A DNA stretch of 64,000 nt from Volutella citrinella (Eukaryota > Ascomycota > Sordariomycetes > Hypocreales > Nectriaceae): positions 4,154,001 through 4,218,000 of the forward strand of contig JAWZSP010000005.1 in NCBI GenBank assembly GCA_034401135.1, in the 5' to 3' direction. Made by a program: the position numbers and the translations under genes. Shown one piece after another: positions 48,816 to 59,620 of the stretch. Within the stretch, counting starts at the first letter, position 1. Every line of letters begins with the position of its first letter. The notes beneath the pieces are model-generated. The model was not told the DNA's origin and ran no database searches. It saw only the letters and a program-made list of their open reading frames with translations.

Positions 48816-49795
48816 ATACAGCAGGCCAGGCGAATGTTGTTTTTTTAGTTTCCCCGGGCCACAGCATTGGGCATGGGGTTTTGCTAAGCATGGGGATACG
48901 ATACATGGGACGGGGTTCTCTGTGGCGCCAGCAAAGTTGGACGGTCTGAGCCAACGATGAAGACGCATGGCTAGATCGCCTGGTTAGGTGGCTAATGAAG
49001 AATTATGAAGAGCATTTGACCATTTTGAGAATTTGCCGCTTTGGATGTGCCTTTCTTGTGCTTGGGTGGTTGACATTTGATTTTCATGATGGTGCTGAGT
49101 GACTCATGATGCGGGTTGTCCAGACAAAAGACCTAGGGGTTGTGAGGGGATCACCTGTGTCGATGCCTGTTGCGAGTTGCCTGTGAACACTCTCGGTTGT
49201 TTTTGTGGACAGGTTGTTTTCGGACCCGCGATACTTTGTCTCTTTGTCATCTACACCACAGATCCTGGATGGCTCGGCCAGAAGCCGTGAACAGCTAAGC
49301 TGGCTTCTTCATCGGAAATCCCCCTTAGCCGTACTTTAACTAATTAAAATCAATGCTTCCGACTCCTGTGCTTGGTCATGATGGATGTTGGTTTGCTACC
49401 CTAGACGATGATGGAGTTGTGATTTTCGCCTCGCACCGGGGCACAACACTCTTTACTCACACTGCTACAGATACCTACGACGCGCTGATCACTCTCGGAG
49501 CCGTTACATGGTAGATAGAAATGTCTACGACTCTACGAGGTGTGAGTCATCCCGTCGAGAGGAGTTTCACGATTCGCACAACCAATGTCAGTGTCAGTCA
49601 TTTCAGTGAATAGAAGCATCGAGCGATGCGATTGACGATTGATTGCAAAGCTAAACTAAGCTACGTATGAAACCTGATGATTCCATGCCTAGACATCTGA
49701 TGATGTCTGAATCATTGTAGCCATTGTTCGAACCCAGGGCCTAGGCCCACCTTGTTCCTGAATCATGCCCAAGAACAACAACAAAACAGCCCCGA
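48816..49795. other. intergenic 3' flanks (chromodomain gene / RRM-like gene)
   Basis: About 980 nt between converging stop codons. No supported gene; short frames lack domains. Confidence 0.55.
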
Positions 49796-52027
49796 CTAGA
49801 TGAAGCGGCCAACGAAAAGGACCTGACGAGGGTCGGGCCCGCCAAGGAAATGCTGGACCTCTGCCGGGACAGGCGAGTTGTTGGGGGCGCGCGGCGGAGC
49901 CAGCCCTTCCTCCAAGCCCTCCTCACGGCGCATGCGGATGATCTCTCCATAGACCTCCCACCGGCGCCAGTGTTCGAAGCCGTCACCGTACTTCCCACTT
50001 CTGACGTTCTGCCAAAAGCGGTCCCAGGTGGCATCGAAGGCGGTGCGGCTGAGCAGCTCTCCCACCATTTCCGTAGTGGCCTTGTCCCATCCGTGACCGG
50101 TGGAATAGTAAACGCAGGGGCCGCCGGCGGACGTGTAAATGACGCCCTGGTATTTCTTGGAGACGTAGTCTCGCGAGCTGACATAGCCGATAGTGGCTTG
50201 GGCCACGTTCGGCCAGGGCTGGGGGTGGTCATTGGGGCGGTAGGCGTCGATAGAAGGGCGGACAGGGCTGGGAGAGCGCAGGAGATTGAAAGGCTCAAGG
50301 TTCCACTCCTGTTCCAAGTAGTCGTGTGGAACAAAAGCAACAAATGCGGGAGGGCGGGAGGCGGAGACTCGCTGAGCCGCCACGGCAGTGGCCCGACGGT
50401 TTCCATGCAAGGTGTAGAACGGAACCCGTCCGTCTCGAATCATTTCGGAGATGCTGGTAGTCAGAGCGACGTTCATGAGCTCGACAGTGAGGACGCCATC
50501 CTGGGCCGGGTTCCTGGTCTCGACGTAGGAGACTTCAGTGATGTTCGAGATGCCGATCTTCTGGAGGAGAGCCCAGACGGCAGACTTGGGGCACTCGGTG
50601 AAACGAAGAGCGCGGAGGACAGACTGCTGTGATTCAGCGTCATCCTGGTTGAGGATGGGATACGAATGGGTCGTAATGAGATCAACCTGGGCGACGTGTG
50701 GCTGGCCACGGTGGTCGATGAATTGAATGGGGTGACGCTTCGTAAACTCGACAAAGGCCGCAGCAAGCTCGGGGGTAGCAAATTCAATGGAAGCAGATGA
50801 CTTTTCCATCTGCATGAAGGAGGTAGTGTCAATGATGCTGATGACACGAATGTCGTCGAAACCCCGAAGGGCCTCGAGCACCTGGCGTCCGGTCACCCGA
50901 GCTGGTAGATTGCTGACCACCACACGACGACTAAGGGCAGGTATGTAGATGGGGTTTGGGAGATAGAGAGGAGATTCGCCGTTGCCAAGTTCGAGGATCT
51001 CGGCAGTGTAGTTGGGAACAGCCTCAACGCTGGTCAGCTCCGACTGCTCCGACTTCTAGCTCAGGAGCAGCTCGCCAGACTCAGACGCGGCGGGGGTGTC
51101 AATGTCGGACTCGGGTCCGTACTAAGTAAAAAGTTAGTCAATGTGAGCAAACAAGAGGGGAGGAAAGGTTGCCGAACGAGAGTTGAAAGGGAATCCATGC
51201 TTGCAAAGACAGCGAGGGCGCGATGGAATGGACATGAGTGGAACTTTGAAAGAGAAAGGGTGAAGTCAAGGAGGGAGAGTCTCTGATGTGAGATGCCTTG
51301 ATGTTTGAGTAGAGGAGTAGAGGTGAAAGGAAGAGAGAGTGAAGGGCTCGAAGAAGGGAAAGAGAGGAGAGAACAGAACAGAGACAAAACTTGTGAGGGG
51401 AGAGAACATTGAATCAGTTGACCCACGGCCACAACAAATCACTGCAGGCAAAGAGATTGAAATAAACAGAGAAAAAACAACTTACTTCTTTGAGACGAAA
51501 CTTTTCAAAATTTTCAACGACGTCTTCGATGCTGGCCATAAGGCTGGTTGCCTCGTTCATGGCTGCAAATTCAAGTGGGTGGTCAAGAATGAGCTCGATG
51601 ACAGAGTGCGAGAGATGGCCAATCTGGATGAGTTAGCAAGGCTGTTGCTTTTGAAGAAAGCTAGAGAGGCAAGGGGGGAGAGGGAAGGGAGCTTACAGTG
51701 GTCAGGCGGATCTTGTCGCGGCACGCGTTCAAGTCTCCGAGAAGGTTGTCAAGAGTCTCGCGGTAGGTAGTGGTCCGCATGTCAGTGGCGATACCAAAGG
51801 GATCATGGCGATCCTCATCGATGTCCTCGAAGGCCTTCTGCACCATGTAAACAGAGTGGTCATAGAGCTTCTCGACGAAAGAAACGCGGTGCTCAAGCTG
51901 ATGATGCATCATGACGACGTCGTGCTTTTGCCCGAAAGGCAGCCGAGGCAGCCAGTCGTTGACCGCGGTCTGTACACTTGTTAGGGTAAGGAAAGGGTAG
52001 CAGAAGGATAGGTATACGTACAAGCAT
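49796..52027 (-). CDS. RRM-like protein with a UAG in the reading frame; alternative splice acceptors
   Basis: Minus-strand exons: 52027-52022 (ATG CTT only), 51969-51697, 51623-51486, then a last exon ending at 49796. Joins keep phase 0. The strong acceptor (CTAACTTTTTACTTAG) starts the last exon at 51121 and adds YGPESDIDTPAASESGELLLS, then UAG at 51058-51056: a 160-aa product. Reading continues open in the same frame for 419 codons with an RRM-like block (RRVVVSNLPARVTGRQVLEA) and a conserved-looking tail (VYYSTGHGWDKATTEMVGEL). The UAG itself is part of a GCTAG acceptor; splicing there removes the stop in frame and yields 558 aa. No ATG lies between the stop and the RRM, so the RRM half needs the upstream exons (by splice choice or readthrough) or the frame is broken in this isolate. 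Family not recognised. Confidence 0.6.
51056..51058 (-). other. in-frame UAG stop codon within the RRM-like gene
   Basis: TAG on the minus strand, 21 codons after the preferred acceptor at 51122. It is followed by AAG TCG GAG and a long open frame. One C-to-T change from CAG would create it. It also forms the AG of a second possible acceptor. Confidence 0.85.
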
Positions 52028-54878
52028 GTTGAGAAGATGTCTTCGTCTCCTTGGACGTGTTCTTGGGGGAGTCAGCACTGAAAGGTGGAGGAGGGGGCTG
52101 CTCGCTTCAACTCTGCTGGTCCTTGTTGTTGTTGTGGGAGGGAGGGAAGAGAAGTGGGGGAGAGCGCGAGGAGGAGGGGGTTTTGTGCCCGAGGGGGGGG
52201 ATTTTTTTCTGGGCAAACGGCCGCGCACCAAGAACGGAACGTGACTAGACACAATCAGGTGTAAACAGCTGGCAAGGTGAACTGGACGTGAACTGCCAGC
52301 AGCAATTTATACCAATGACCGTCTCTCTTTTGCTTTCCACGTGGTAGGGGGGCCGTCACGGAGCCCCCATTGGTATGATCTCTGGAGTCTGCCAGCTGGC
52401 AATTAGGAATGGGAGGCAATGGATCATCTGACAGCCTGAAATGCCTTGCCGGCTTGAGCTCGAGGTGAAGGGAAGTGGTCTCTTGGTATTGCCCCTGACG
52501 CTGGTGATGTGTTCTGTCCGCCTGTTCCTCGAACAGGAGAGGGAAAGCATCTAGTGAACTACGCGAGAACTCGAGCAGATGAAGACTCCAGTGCATCCTA
52601 GTGCATCATGTGTATAATGTGCATTATCTGTAGCTTTGAGTACTTCCAAATGAACCTGTTTACTTCTTGTTGCGACGAAATGGCAGAGTTGGCAGGGGTG
52701 GTTGGGGAGGGGACGCCCCCCGTAACGCCTCCTGCACGCCCCTGTACAGCTACCAACGCAGAAAAGACGCCGCATAGGGCTGCAGATGGGCCGAAATAAT
52801 GAAAATGTTGCTTAAAATCATGCCTCACGTCTCTCTTGTAGATCTCATCGCTCATCATTGTGATATTTGTCCTAGAGTGGGCTGCAAAAGGGGGTGTTGC
52901 TGGTTTCCCTCGTGGAGGCCGGCCGCCAGCTTTGATTTCCCCAGGCGCTAGCACACTCCGAGATACCTTCGCAATGTAGCCACACCCTTATTGTTGTCCG
53001 GCACTGCTTTTTTACGTCGGTCGGGCCCTGTCGACCCTGCGAGACACCACCAGCAGAACTTCACGATGCAGTACAGAGGTTTGACTGCCCGTTTTCCACG
53101 ATCCTGATCAAGACCAGCAGGGCAAAAAGCATCTACGACAAACTTTGGAGATGCCTCCTGCTGCTGAACATGTTCAGACGCATCCTGAACGCGTTGTGAC
53201 GGCTTCAGAACGCTCAGTTTGGTCCAGGATCGCGCAGACTTGGCTCTGGCCTCGTTGCAAGCTCCCAGCTTCAACACTAGATCTCCCTGTCTTTGGAATC
53301 GGGTGCGATGATAGTCACAACAACGGTAGGACAGACGCAGCAAGTTGCAACACCTTTCACACGGAGTATTGGGCGTCCCACTCGACCCTGAGCTTCGCAA
53401 CTTGGCCTTGTAGTAGTCCGAAGCTCCCAGAATGACTACAAGATGTCCATGAACCGGTGAGATTGGTATCGTGCTCGTCAGTATTCATTACAACAATGGT
53501 AAGACCCATCAATGCCCTCTACATCGCCGTCTGGAGTGTCAAACTTGACCCAAACCACGCAGAGTTGACCCTACAGCTGTCCCAAGCTTCCGAAGTCAAT
53601 GCCAGACTTTTGTGGCCTTGGAGAAACCATGAGATGTTCATCTACTGTCTTTGTGGTAACGGTATGGCCCAAGTGCGCCCTGTCCTCCCCCTTTGTCGTG
53701 CCAAGCTAACGTGTTCCTGTGAACAGAACCAGGGCAGAACCGAGTTCCGGAAAGACGACTTCACCGAAAGAAACGAGATTCAATAATAGATTCAACAGCC
53801 CATGTGCACCGAGCACTGAAGCGTAATGGCCGAGCACGACTCATCGATGGCTAGTCAAGAAAGCTGGGATCAGCCCCCTCGAAAATCAAACACTCTGCGG
53901 CCAGTCGGCCCAACCCCAATAACAACGACAATGCGAGATGTTTGAGCTCGCAGAAATGCGTGACTCGGACACGAGCAATACCTCGGGCGATCGAGACAAT
54001 ATGCTACGGCAGGGATATGCTACGGCAGGGATATACAGGCGGGGGAAGAGGAGGCGCCCTTTGGCATACAATACGGGTCTTGATCGTGGTAGATCGTCAC
54101 TGGGCCACAGAGAGGACACACGAGCAATCTATGTGTTTCCGAATCCTTCGTTCAAAAGGAGCGTAGCAATTCCATCAGTTTCGAAACAAGGGCGCGGTGC
54201 TTGTGCCGGGATGGTCAGTCCTGCATGTCAGACTAGCCGTCAATGGCGTGACAGTGGTTGATGGATATTGAGGCCACACACTTGCTCGTGGATTGGTCTG
54301 TATTCCTGTCATTCGGTTGAAAATGCCGGCTGCAGCTTACCGTATATTCCTTGTGCATATTGCTCCATGTAACGTGCTGGTAGAGCACTCTAGGACCGCA
54401 TCCCCTCCAGAGTTCAAGCTGTCTGTCTCAATTGATGCTCAGAATGCGGGGCTTAGAGCTCCCCACCAGCTCCACTACAGCAGAACCCAAGCCAAGCCTC
54501 GCCAAAGCTTTGCCCGGTTGAGTCACTGCCGCAGGTTAGTGGCGTTGGCCATGTCCTGCGGCCGCTGCAATCGTGTAAGCCTAGTGGATGATCGATCCAA
54601 AGTCCCTTAGAACCCGGGCAGTGCAACAGTGCTAGAGGAGGGGCACTTCAACCTCTCAAAAACCCTCGTCTTTGTCCCCTGTCCGCCCCCTGACAGGCAG
54701 ACACTAGGCACCCGTGGGCCGCCCTCAGCCTCACGCGACTTGGAAGCGTTCCATCTCATTAAGGGCGTGTGGCTGCAGTCTCTATTGACTCACTGGCCGA
54801 GTTGGTTGCATGCGTAGTGCTCCTACACCAGAGTCCGTCCTCTGTCTAGACCGTCACCTATTTCATTGGACCACCACA
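52028..54878. other. intergenic, 2.85 kb
   Basis: No supported gene. It contains a 16-nt tandem duplication (GCTACGGCAGGGATAT, 54003-54034). Small frames are on both strands without domains. The part near 54.6 kb onward is the DUF2828 gene promoter. Confidence 0.5.
54003..54034. repeat. 16-nt perfect tandem duplication
   Basis: Two adjacent copies of GCTACGGCAGGGATAT in intergenic DNA; likely replication slippage. Confidence 0.85.
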
Positions 54879-55931
54879 ATGCGGGCATCCCACACCATCC
54901 GCCCGCTGCGGGCTATAAGAAGCCTCCTGGCGCCTCGATCCTGCGTCCGGCCCTTCTTCAACTCGAACCCATACATCCCGCAGTTCTCCAACATCGCCAG
55001 AGAGGACTCGACAGACACCGGAACAATGGCCGCCGATACAGCCCCAGACTCCCAGCAGCCCTGGTTCCTCAAGACGTCCTATCCGGTCCTGCTCCCAGCC
55101 CACGATGCTCTGACCAAGCCGCAGGCCGAGTTTGACGCCTTCGTCCGGCGCGAGTTGGGCCCTGAAGACGAGGCGCTGGACGCCTCGGGCAGCGAGACTC
55201 TGGCGGAAGAAGCAGAAGAAGTGTCTGCGGACTTTGGCGCCATGGACGTTGACGTGCCGGAGATGACATATGCAGAAAAGGTCAAGCAAGCGCCCGGCAA
55301 CCGCTTCGTGGCAGGTCTTCTGAAAGAGGAAGAGAGGCGGAGGATCATGATGCGGACCGAGAATGGTGACCCGACGTACCGGACCAGCGGGGAGCCGCTC
55401 GTCGACCTGTTCCACGAGCTGGAGGACGTTGTCGAGGGCCGCCGCCTCCAGTTCCTGCTGGACCAGGCCTGGGACAAGGACCCGCTGTCGACGCTCAAGA
55501 TCATCTTCAACGCCCGGTCCATCCACCTCGGGAAGAGCTCCAAGCACGTCTTCTACCGGTGTGCCGGCTGGCTGGCACAGAACCACCCGCTGACGCTCGT
55601 GGCCAACCTGCGGTGGCTCAGCCGTCCGCTGATTGAGAAGAAGGCGGCCAAGAAGGAGCCCGAGGACGACGACATGGTCATCGTGGAGGAGGACAAGGCT
55701 GAGGACGACCCGACCAGGTTCGACGTCAAGCACGGCGTGGCACACGGGTACTGGAAGGATCTCGGGAACCTCCTCGCGCTGGCCGCCAACAAGAAGCTCA
55801 CCGTGCTGTCTGACCCAAGGGAGGTGCTCAACGTCGAGATCCCCGAGATCAAGGACGCCAAGATCAGGAGGCGGTCCAATGCGAAGGAGCGTATGCAGAC
55901 ACCTGGCCCGGTCCGTGGACGTGGCGTGGGA

Positions 55932-55962
<31 letters not shown>

Positions 55963-57563
55963 TTCCTTCTTCTCTCCAGAGAGACCGAGGAGTCAGCAGA
56001 CGCCTCCACCAGCTCAAGAAGAGCACTGAGTCTGGTGAACCCGCCAAGAGGAAGGCCCGTCTCGATCCCAAGGAGGAGAAGCACAAGGTGCGCAGCGAGC
56101 GACACAGCGCCGCCATCGACGCCTTCACCAAGGACGAGTTCTACCGGGCGCTGCACATGAGCGTCGCGCGACTATTCGCCGAGCAGCTCCAGAAGGACTA
56201 CCAGGCGCTACGCAGCCCCGACACCAAGGCCAGGCGCGGCATCTCGCTGTGCGCAAAGTGGGCGCCGTCGCACTCGCTGTTCCACGACAAACACACCTTT
56301 GTCGTCAGCTCCATCGCCGAGATCATGTACTCGCGCGACGATCTTAGTAATGTGCTGGGCCCGACCGACGACCGTGAGACGTACCTGCGCTACGCCCGCG
56401 AGATGTACCGCAAGGACGTGGCGGCGCTGCGCAAGCACCTCGAGGTGGTGGAGCGGGACATCACGAGCGGCGAGTTTGACAATATCAAGTACGACCGCGT
56501 GCCGTCGCTGGCCATGAACAACTACTCGAGGCTGTTCATCCAGAAGGACTTTGACCGCTTCGAGAAGTACATTGACCGCGTCGCCGAGGGCAAGGCCAAC
56601 ATCTCGGGCGCCGTCCTGTCGCCGTCGGCCATGGCCCTGAACGCCATGAGCCACGTTCAGGCCCCTCAGGCAACGGCTGGCCCCCAGAGCCTGTCGGCCG
56701 AGCAGCTCATCCACAGGAAGATGGCCGAGATGGAGGGCAAGGTGATTGACGGGCAGTGGAAGACGCTGGTCCAGCGCGTCAAGGACTCGGGCTCCCTCGA
56801 CTGCAGCATCGCGGTCTGTGACGTCTCGGGCAGCATGTGGGGTCCCAGGTTCCACGACAAGACGGCGCCCATCCACTCGGCCATCGGGCTGTCCCTGATC
56901 GTCGCCGAGGTCTCCAAGCCGCCTTTTGGCGGGTGCTTCATCACCTTCAGCTCAGACCCGGAGGTGGTGCCAGTCGACCTCACCAAGCCCTTCGTCCAAA
57001 AGGTGGACGAGATGAAGGACGGCAACTGGGGCATGTCGACCGACTTCGTCTCCGTCTTCCGGGACCTGATCCTTCCCATGGCCGTCAAGAACAAGCTGCG
57101 GCAGGACGAGATGGTCAAGCGCGTCTTCGTCTTCAGCGACATGCACTTCAACCAGAGCATGCAGCACGGCTGGTCTGGGGAGGGCCAGGCCGACCCGTGG
57201 ATGGGCTCGTACGGCGAGATCAAGGGCCGCTACGAAAAGGCCGGCTACGAGATGCCAGAGCTGGTGTTCTGGAACCTGGCCGGCGGGAGGGACGGCGGCA
57301 TCGCGCCCAAGCCCGTGACGTCGGACCAGCAGGGGACGTGCCTCGTCAGCGGGTACTCGCAGGCCATGCTCAAGGTGTTCCTGGAAGACGGATCCTTTGA
57401 GGAGCTCCCGGAGGAGGACGCGGACGAGGTCGTGGTGTCCAAGGACGGGGAGAGAGTCACTACCGCCGATGTGGCCAGTGGCAAGGCCAAGATGGACCCC
57501 CTCCGGATTGTCAACAAGGCAATCAGCCACAAGGCGTACGAGATGCTGCAGGTTTACGATTGA
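54879..57563 (+). CDS. DUF2828 protein: TROVE-like helical region plus vWA domain, with RG tract
   Basis: Single exon, 894 residues from the ATG at 54879. That start opens an Arg/Ser-rich segment with no acid for over 40 residues (MRASHTIRPLRAIRSLLAPR), a likely mitochondrial presequence; a second ATG at 55026 (MAADTAPDSQQ) would give an 845-residue cytosolic form. The body matches DUF2828, a family related in fold to Ro60/TROVE proteins: helical repeats (about 160-600), then a vWA domain whose MIDAS motif is CDVSGSMWG (Asp648). A tract near 350-370 (VRGRGVGRGRGRGRGRG) suggests nucleic-acid binding. Ro/TROVE relatives bind misfolded small RNAs; a similar role is inferred, not shown. An in-frame Met at 54810 also exists but lies before a weaker leader. 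Confidence 0.85.
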
Positions 57564-57946
57564 TTGCGCAAATGATGTTTCAGGCGACTTGTGCTTTAGA
57601 CAGAGCAGGTCGACGACGATGATACCCAGAGGCAAGCTGAAGAATTGGAAAACAAATGATGCTACTCTACTCTAATGAAAAAGAAATCCTCCTGTGTCTC
57701 AATTCCGTGCCTCTCTTGCCCGTTCCGTTGCCTCGTGAAATGCCCAGCCGTTGTCTGCCGCCCGTCGGTCATAGTGCCAAGAACATTCATCTCCGCATCT
57801 CTCATCTAAGTCGACCCCCACGCCATTCGCCAGAGGGTTTTTTGCAAGCTTGGCGGTCCTTTGCAACTAATATCTCCTTGTACTTCATTCCGTTGACACG
57901 GGGAGAGCCGTTGGCCCGCATCGCCTACATCGGCCGCCGACCCCAG
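57564..57946. other. intergenic (DUF2828 3' flank / 66-aa gene leader)
   Basis: 383 nt, no gene seen; presumably a 3' UTR followed by a short promoter. Confidence 0.5.
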
Positions 57947-58211
57947 ATGGCCCGACCAGACCAAGCTCGTGAGTCGAGACCTTCATGTCCTTTTCTTTTC
58001 TGTCTTGCTCTCGTCCCGCTCCACCATACCAGCATCTGTCTCGAAAATAACCTTTCTTGCCAAGGACTTATCAGTCTCAGACTCGGCACACTCCATCACC
58101 TTCTGGTCTGGCCCCTCTCCTGCGTCGACACCCTCCTTCTCCCGCCCCTCTGGCAGATTCGACACATACCCCTCCAGCTCCTCGTCCACCACGTGGGATG
58201 GTGACATGTGA
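57947..58211 (+). CDS. candidate small protein, 66 aa, unknown function
   Basis: Exons 57947-57968 and 58033-58211 with a 64-nt intron (donor GTGAGT, acceptor CCAG) join in frame to give 66 residues: MARPDQAPSVSKITFLAKDL at the N terminus, a Ser/Pro-rich middle, and a Ser run ending in STTWDGDM. It is not recognised. The combination of an ATG immediately after a CCAG-containing leader, a consensus donor after seven codons, and an open second exon to a stop is the main support. The antisense strand is also open over this interval (57983-58216, an acidic frame), but it has no splice or start context. No signal peptide or membrane segment. Conservation would decide; transcription is untested. 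Confidence 0.45.
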
Positions 58212-59620
58212 GGCAAGGCGGTACCTCGGGGGCACTGCCGACGGATGACTTGGATGGGGGTGTTCGCGTGTTGAGAAACTGAGACAGGGCGGAGAGGGGG
58301 CGTCAGCCACCCCGTTGAGATGTTTTTGCGCTCGGATCTTCGAGCGTTGGGGTGGCGGGCGGCTGTGGGGTAGTTGGATGACGTTTGGGAGACGTGTGAT
58401 AGACCAGAGGGTCAGCTGCGACCTATGGATGGTTCTTGCTGTGTTGCGTGAGAGTTGGATGGGTGATTCGTCTAGGCTTGCTTTGCCTGGTTCTCAACTT
58501 CCGGGATGAGATGATAGTCTGCGGCACCTGTCATCCGCGACATTCGAGAAGAAATCTGAGCGACGCACCGTATTCTCTCTGCCTCACGCTGACAATCCAC
58601 GACCGGCGATATGGGAAGAAACCACCACCTCATCTTTCGAAATCTGCTGTGGCGTTCGTGATGCGTCGGAAGCACTTGTCCTCCTCGGCATCAGACCCCT
58701 CCCCCAGTGCCAATATCACCAGCTTTTCCGCGTCAACGACGGATACATAAATCCGGCAAATAGCACCGAGACTACGTTGTCTCGCATTTTAGCAAGCTCC
58801 CCCCCCGTGGGACCAGTCAGTTCTGTCCATTCCAGCGGAAGACGGAGAATGAGAGAGACTGAGATCTAGCCGTAAACCCGAGGCTGCGGTGGGCTCCAGG
58901 GTCTTGAATCATAGCCGAGATTTTGGCTATGAGCGATCTGAGCCGCCACGACTCGTGTGGCTCACAGGGGTCCAAGTAGGTTGTGGCGAGTTGGTGATGC
59001 AGGTGTTGCCGTGAGGCTCGGATGAGACAAAGAGGCGATGATGCCAAGTAACAGAATCACTTAATTGATGTTCTCAGTGAACCGTCCTGCGCAGGGTTGA
59101 AGGTGTCGTAAATTGTGCTTTTGGCCCGACTGAAGGATGTTTGCCCTCTAGGAACTCGTACGTTGGAAATGCGAAGCGCGTAATGCGAGGACTTGCACGA
59201 CAACCTGATGATGTGATCGGGCACATGCTTCATGATATCGGATGAAGCTACCCCACCGCCTACACAAAAGGACCCCTGCTTGCTGACAATGAGATGTGGC
59301 CTCCAAAGTTCCAAGAATAAACCCGTCCAAGCCGTCGCATAGATACAGTTGCGGGCATCCTTGCCTTTTACATCAACCCCTGAGCCGCATCCCGATCCCG
59401 CCAAGATGGCAGCAGATTCATGCGAGATGTGTCTGAAACTCCGATTCAGGCAGCGTGGGATGATATGCTCGATAATTTTTCGTTGCCGTGCGTGCAGATC
59501 AGGGTCGGTGATAGGCAGGTGTTCGACATCGACCGGAAGAAAAAGTTTTCAACATCAAAGATATCTCCAACTTGGGAGGCACTCTTGCCCAGTCATTCCT
59601 GTCTCCGCCACCATCTACTC
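58212..59620. other. intergenic, 1.4 kb
   Basis: No supported gene between the 66-aa candidate and the converging PIP-kinase-like gene. Short frames overlap antisense ones. Confidence 0.5.

Noticed and set aside
49681..49760. Possible tRNA T-arm (TTGTTCGAACCC)
   Set aside because: No matching acceptor stem or anticodon arm in either direction.
55553..56156. Long minus-strand frames opposite the DUF2828 gene
   Set aside because: GC-rich antisense shadows of a strongly supported coding exon; the same applies opposite UBA4, PAM17 and the NLR.
57983..58216. 77-aa acidic minus-strand frame opposite the 66-aa candidate
   Set aside because: Antisense shadow of the Ser/Pro-rich plus-strand exon; no start or splice context.
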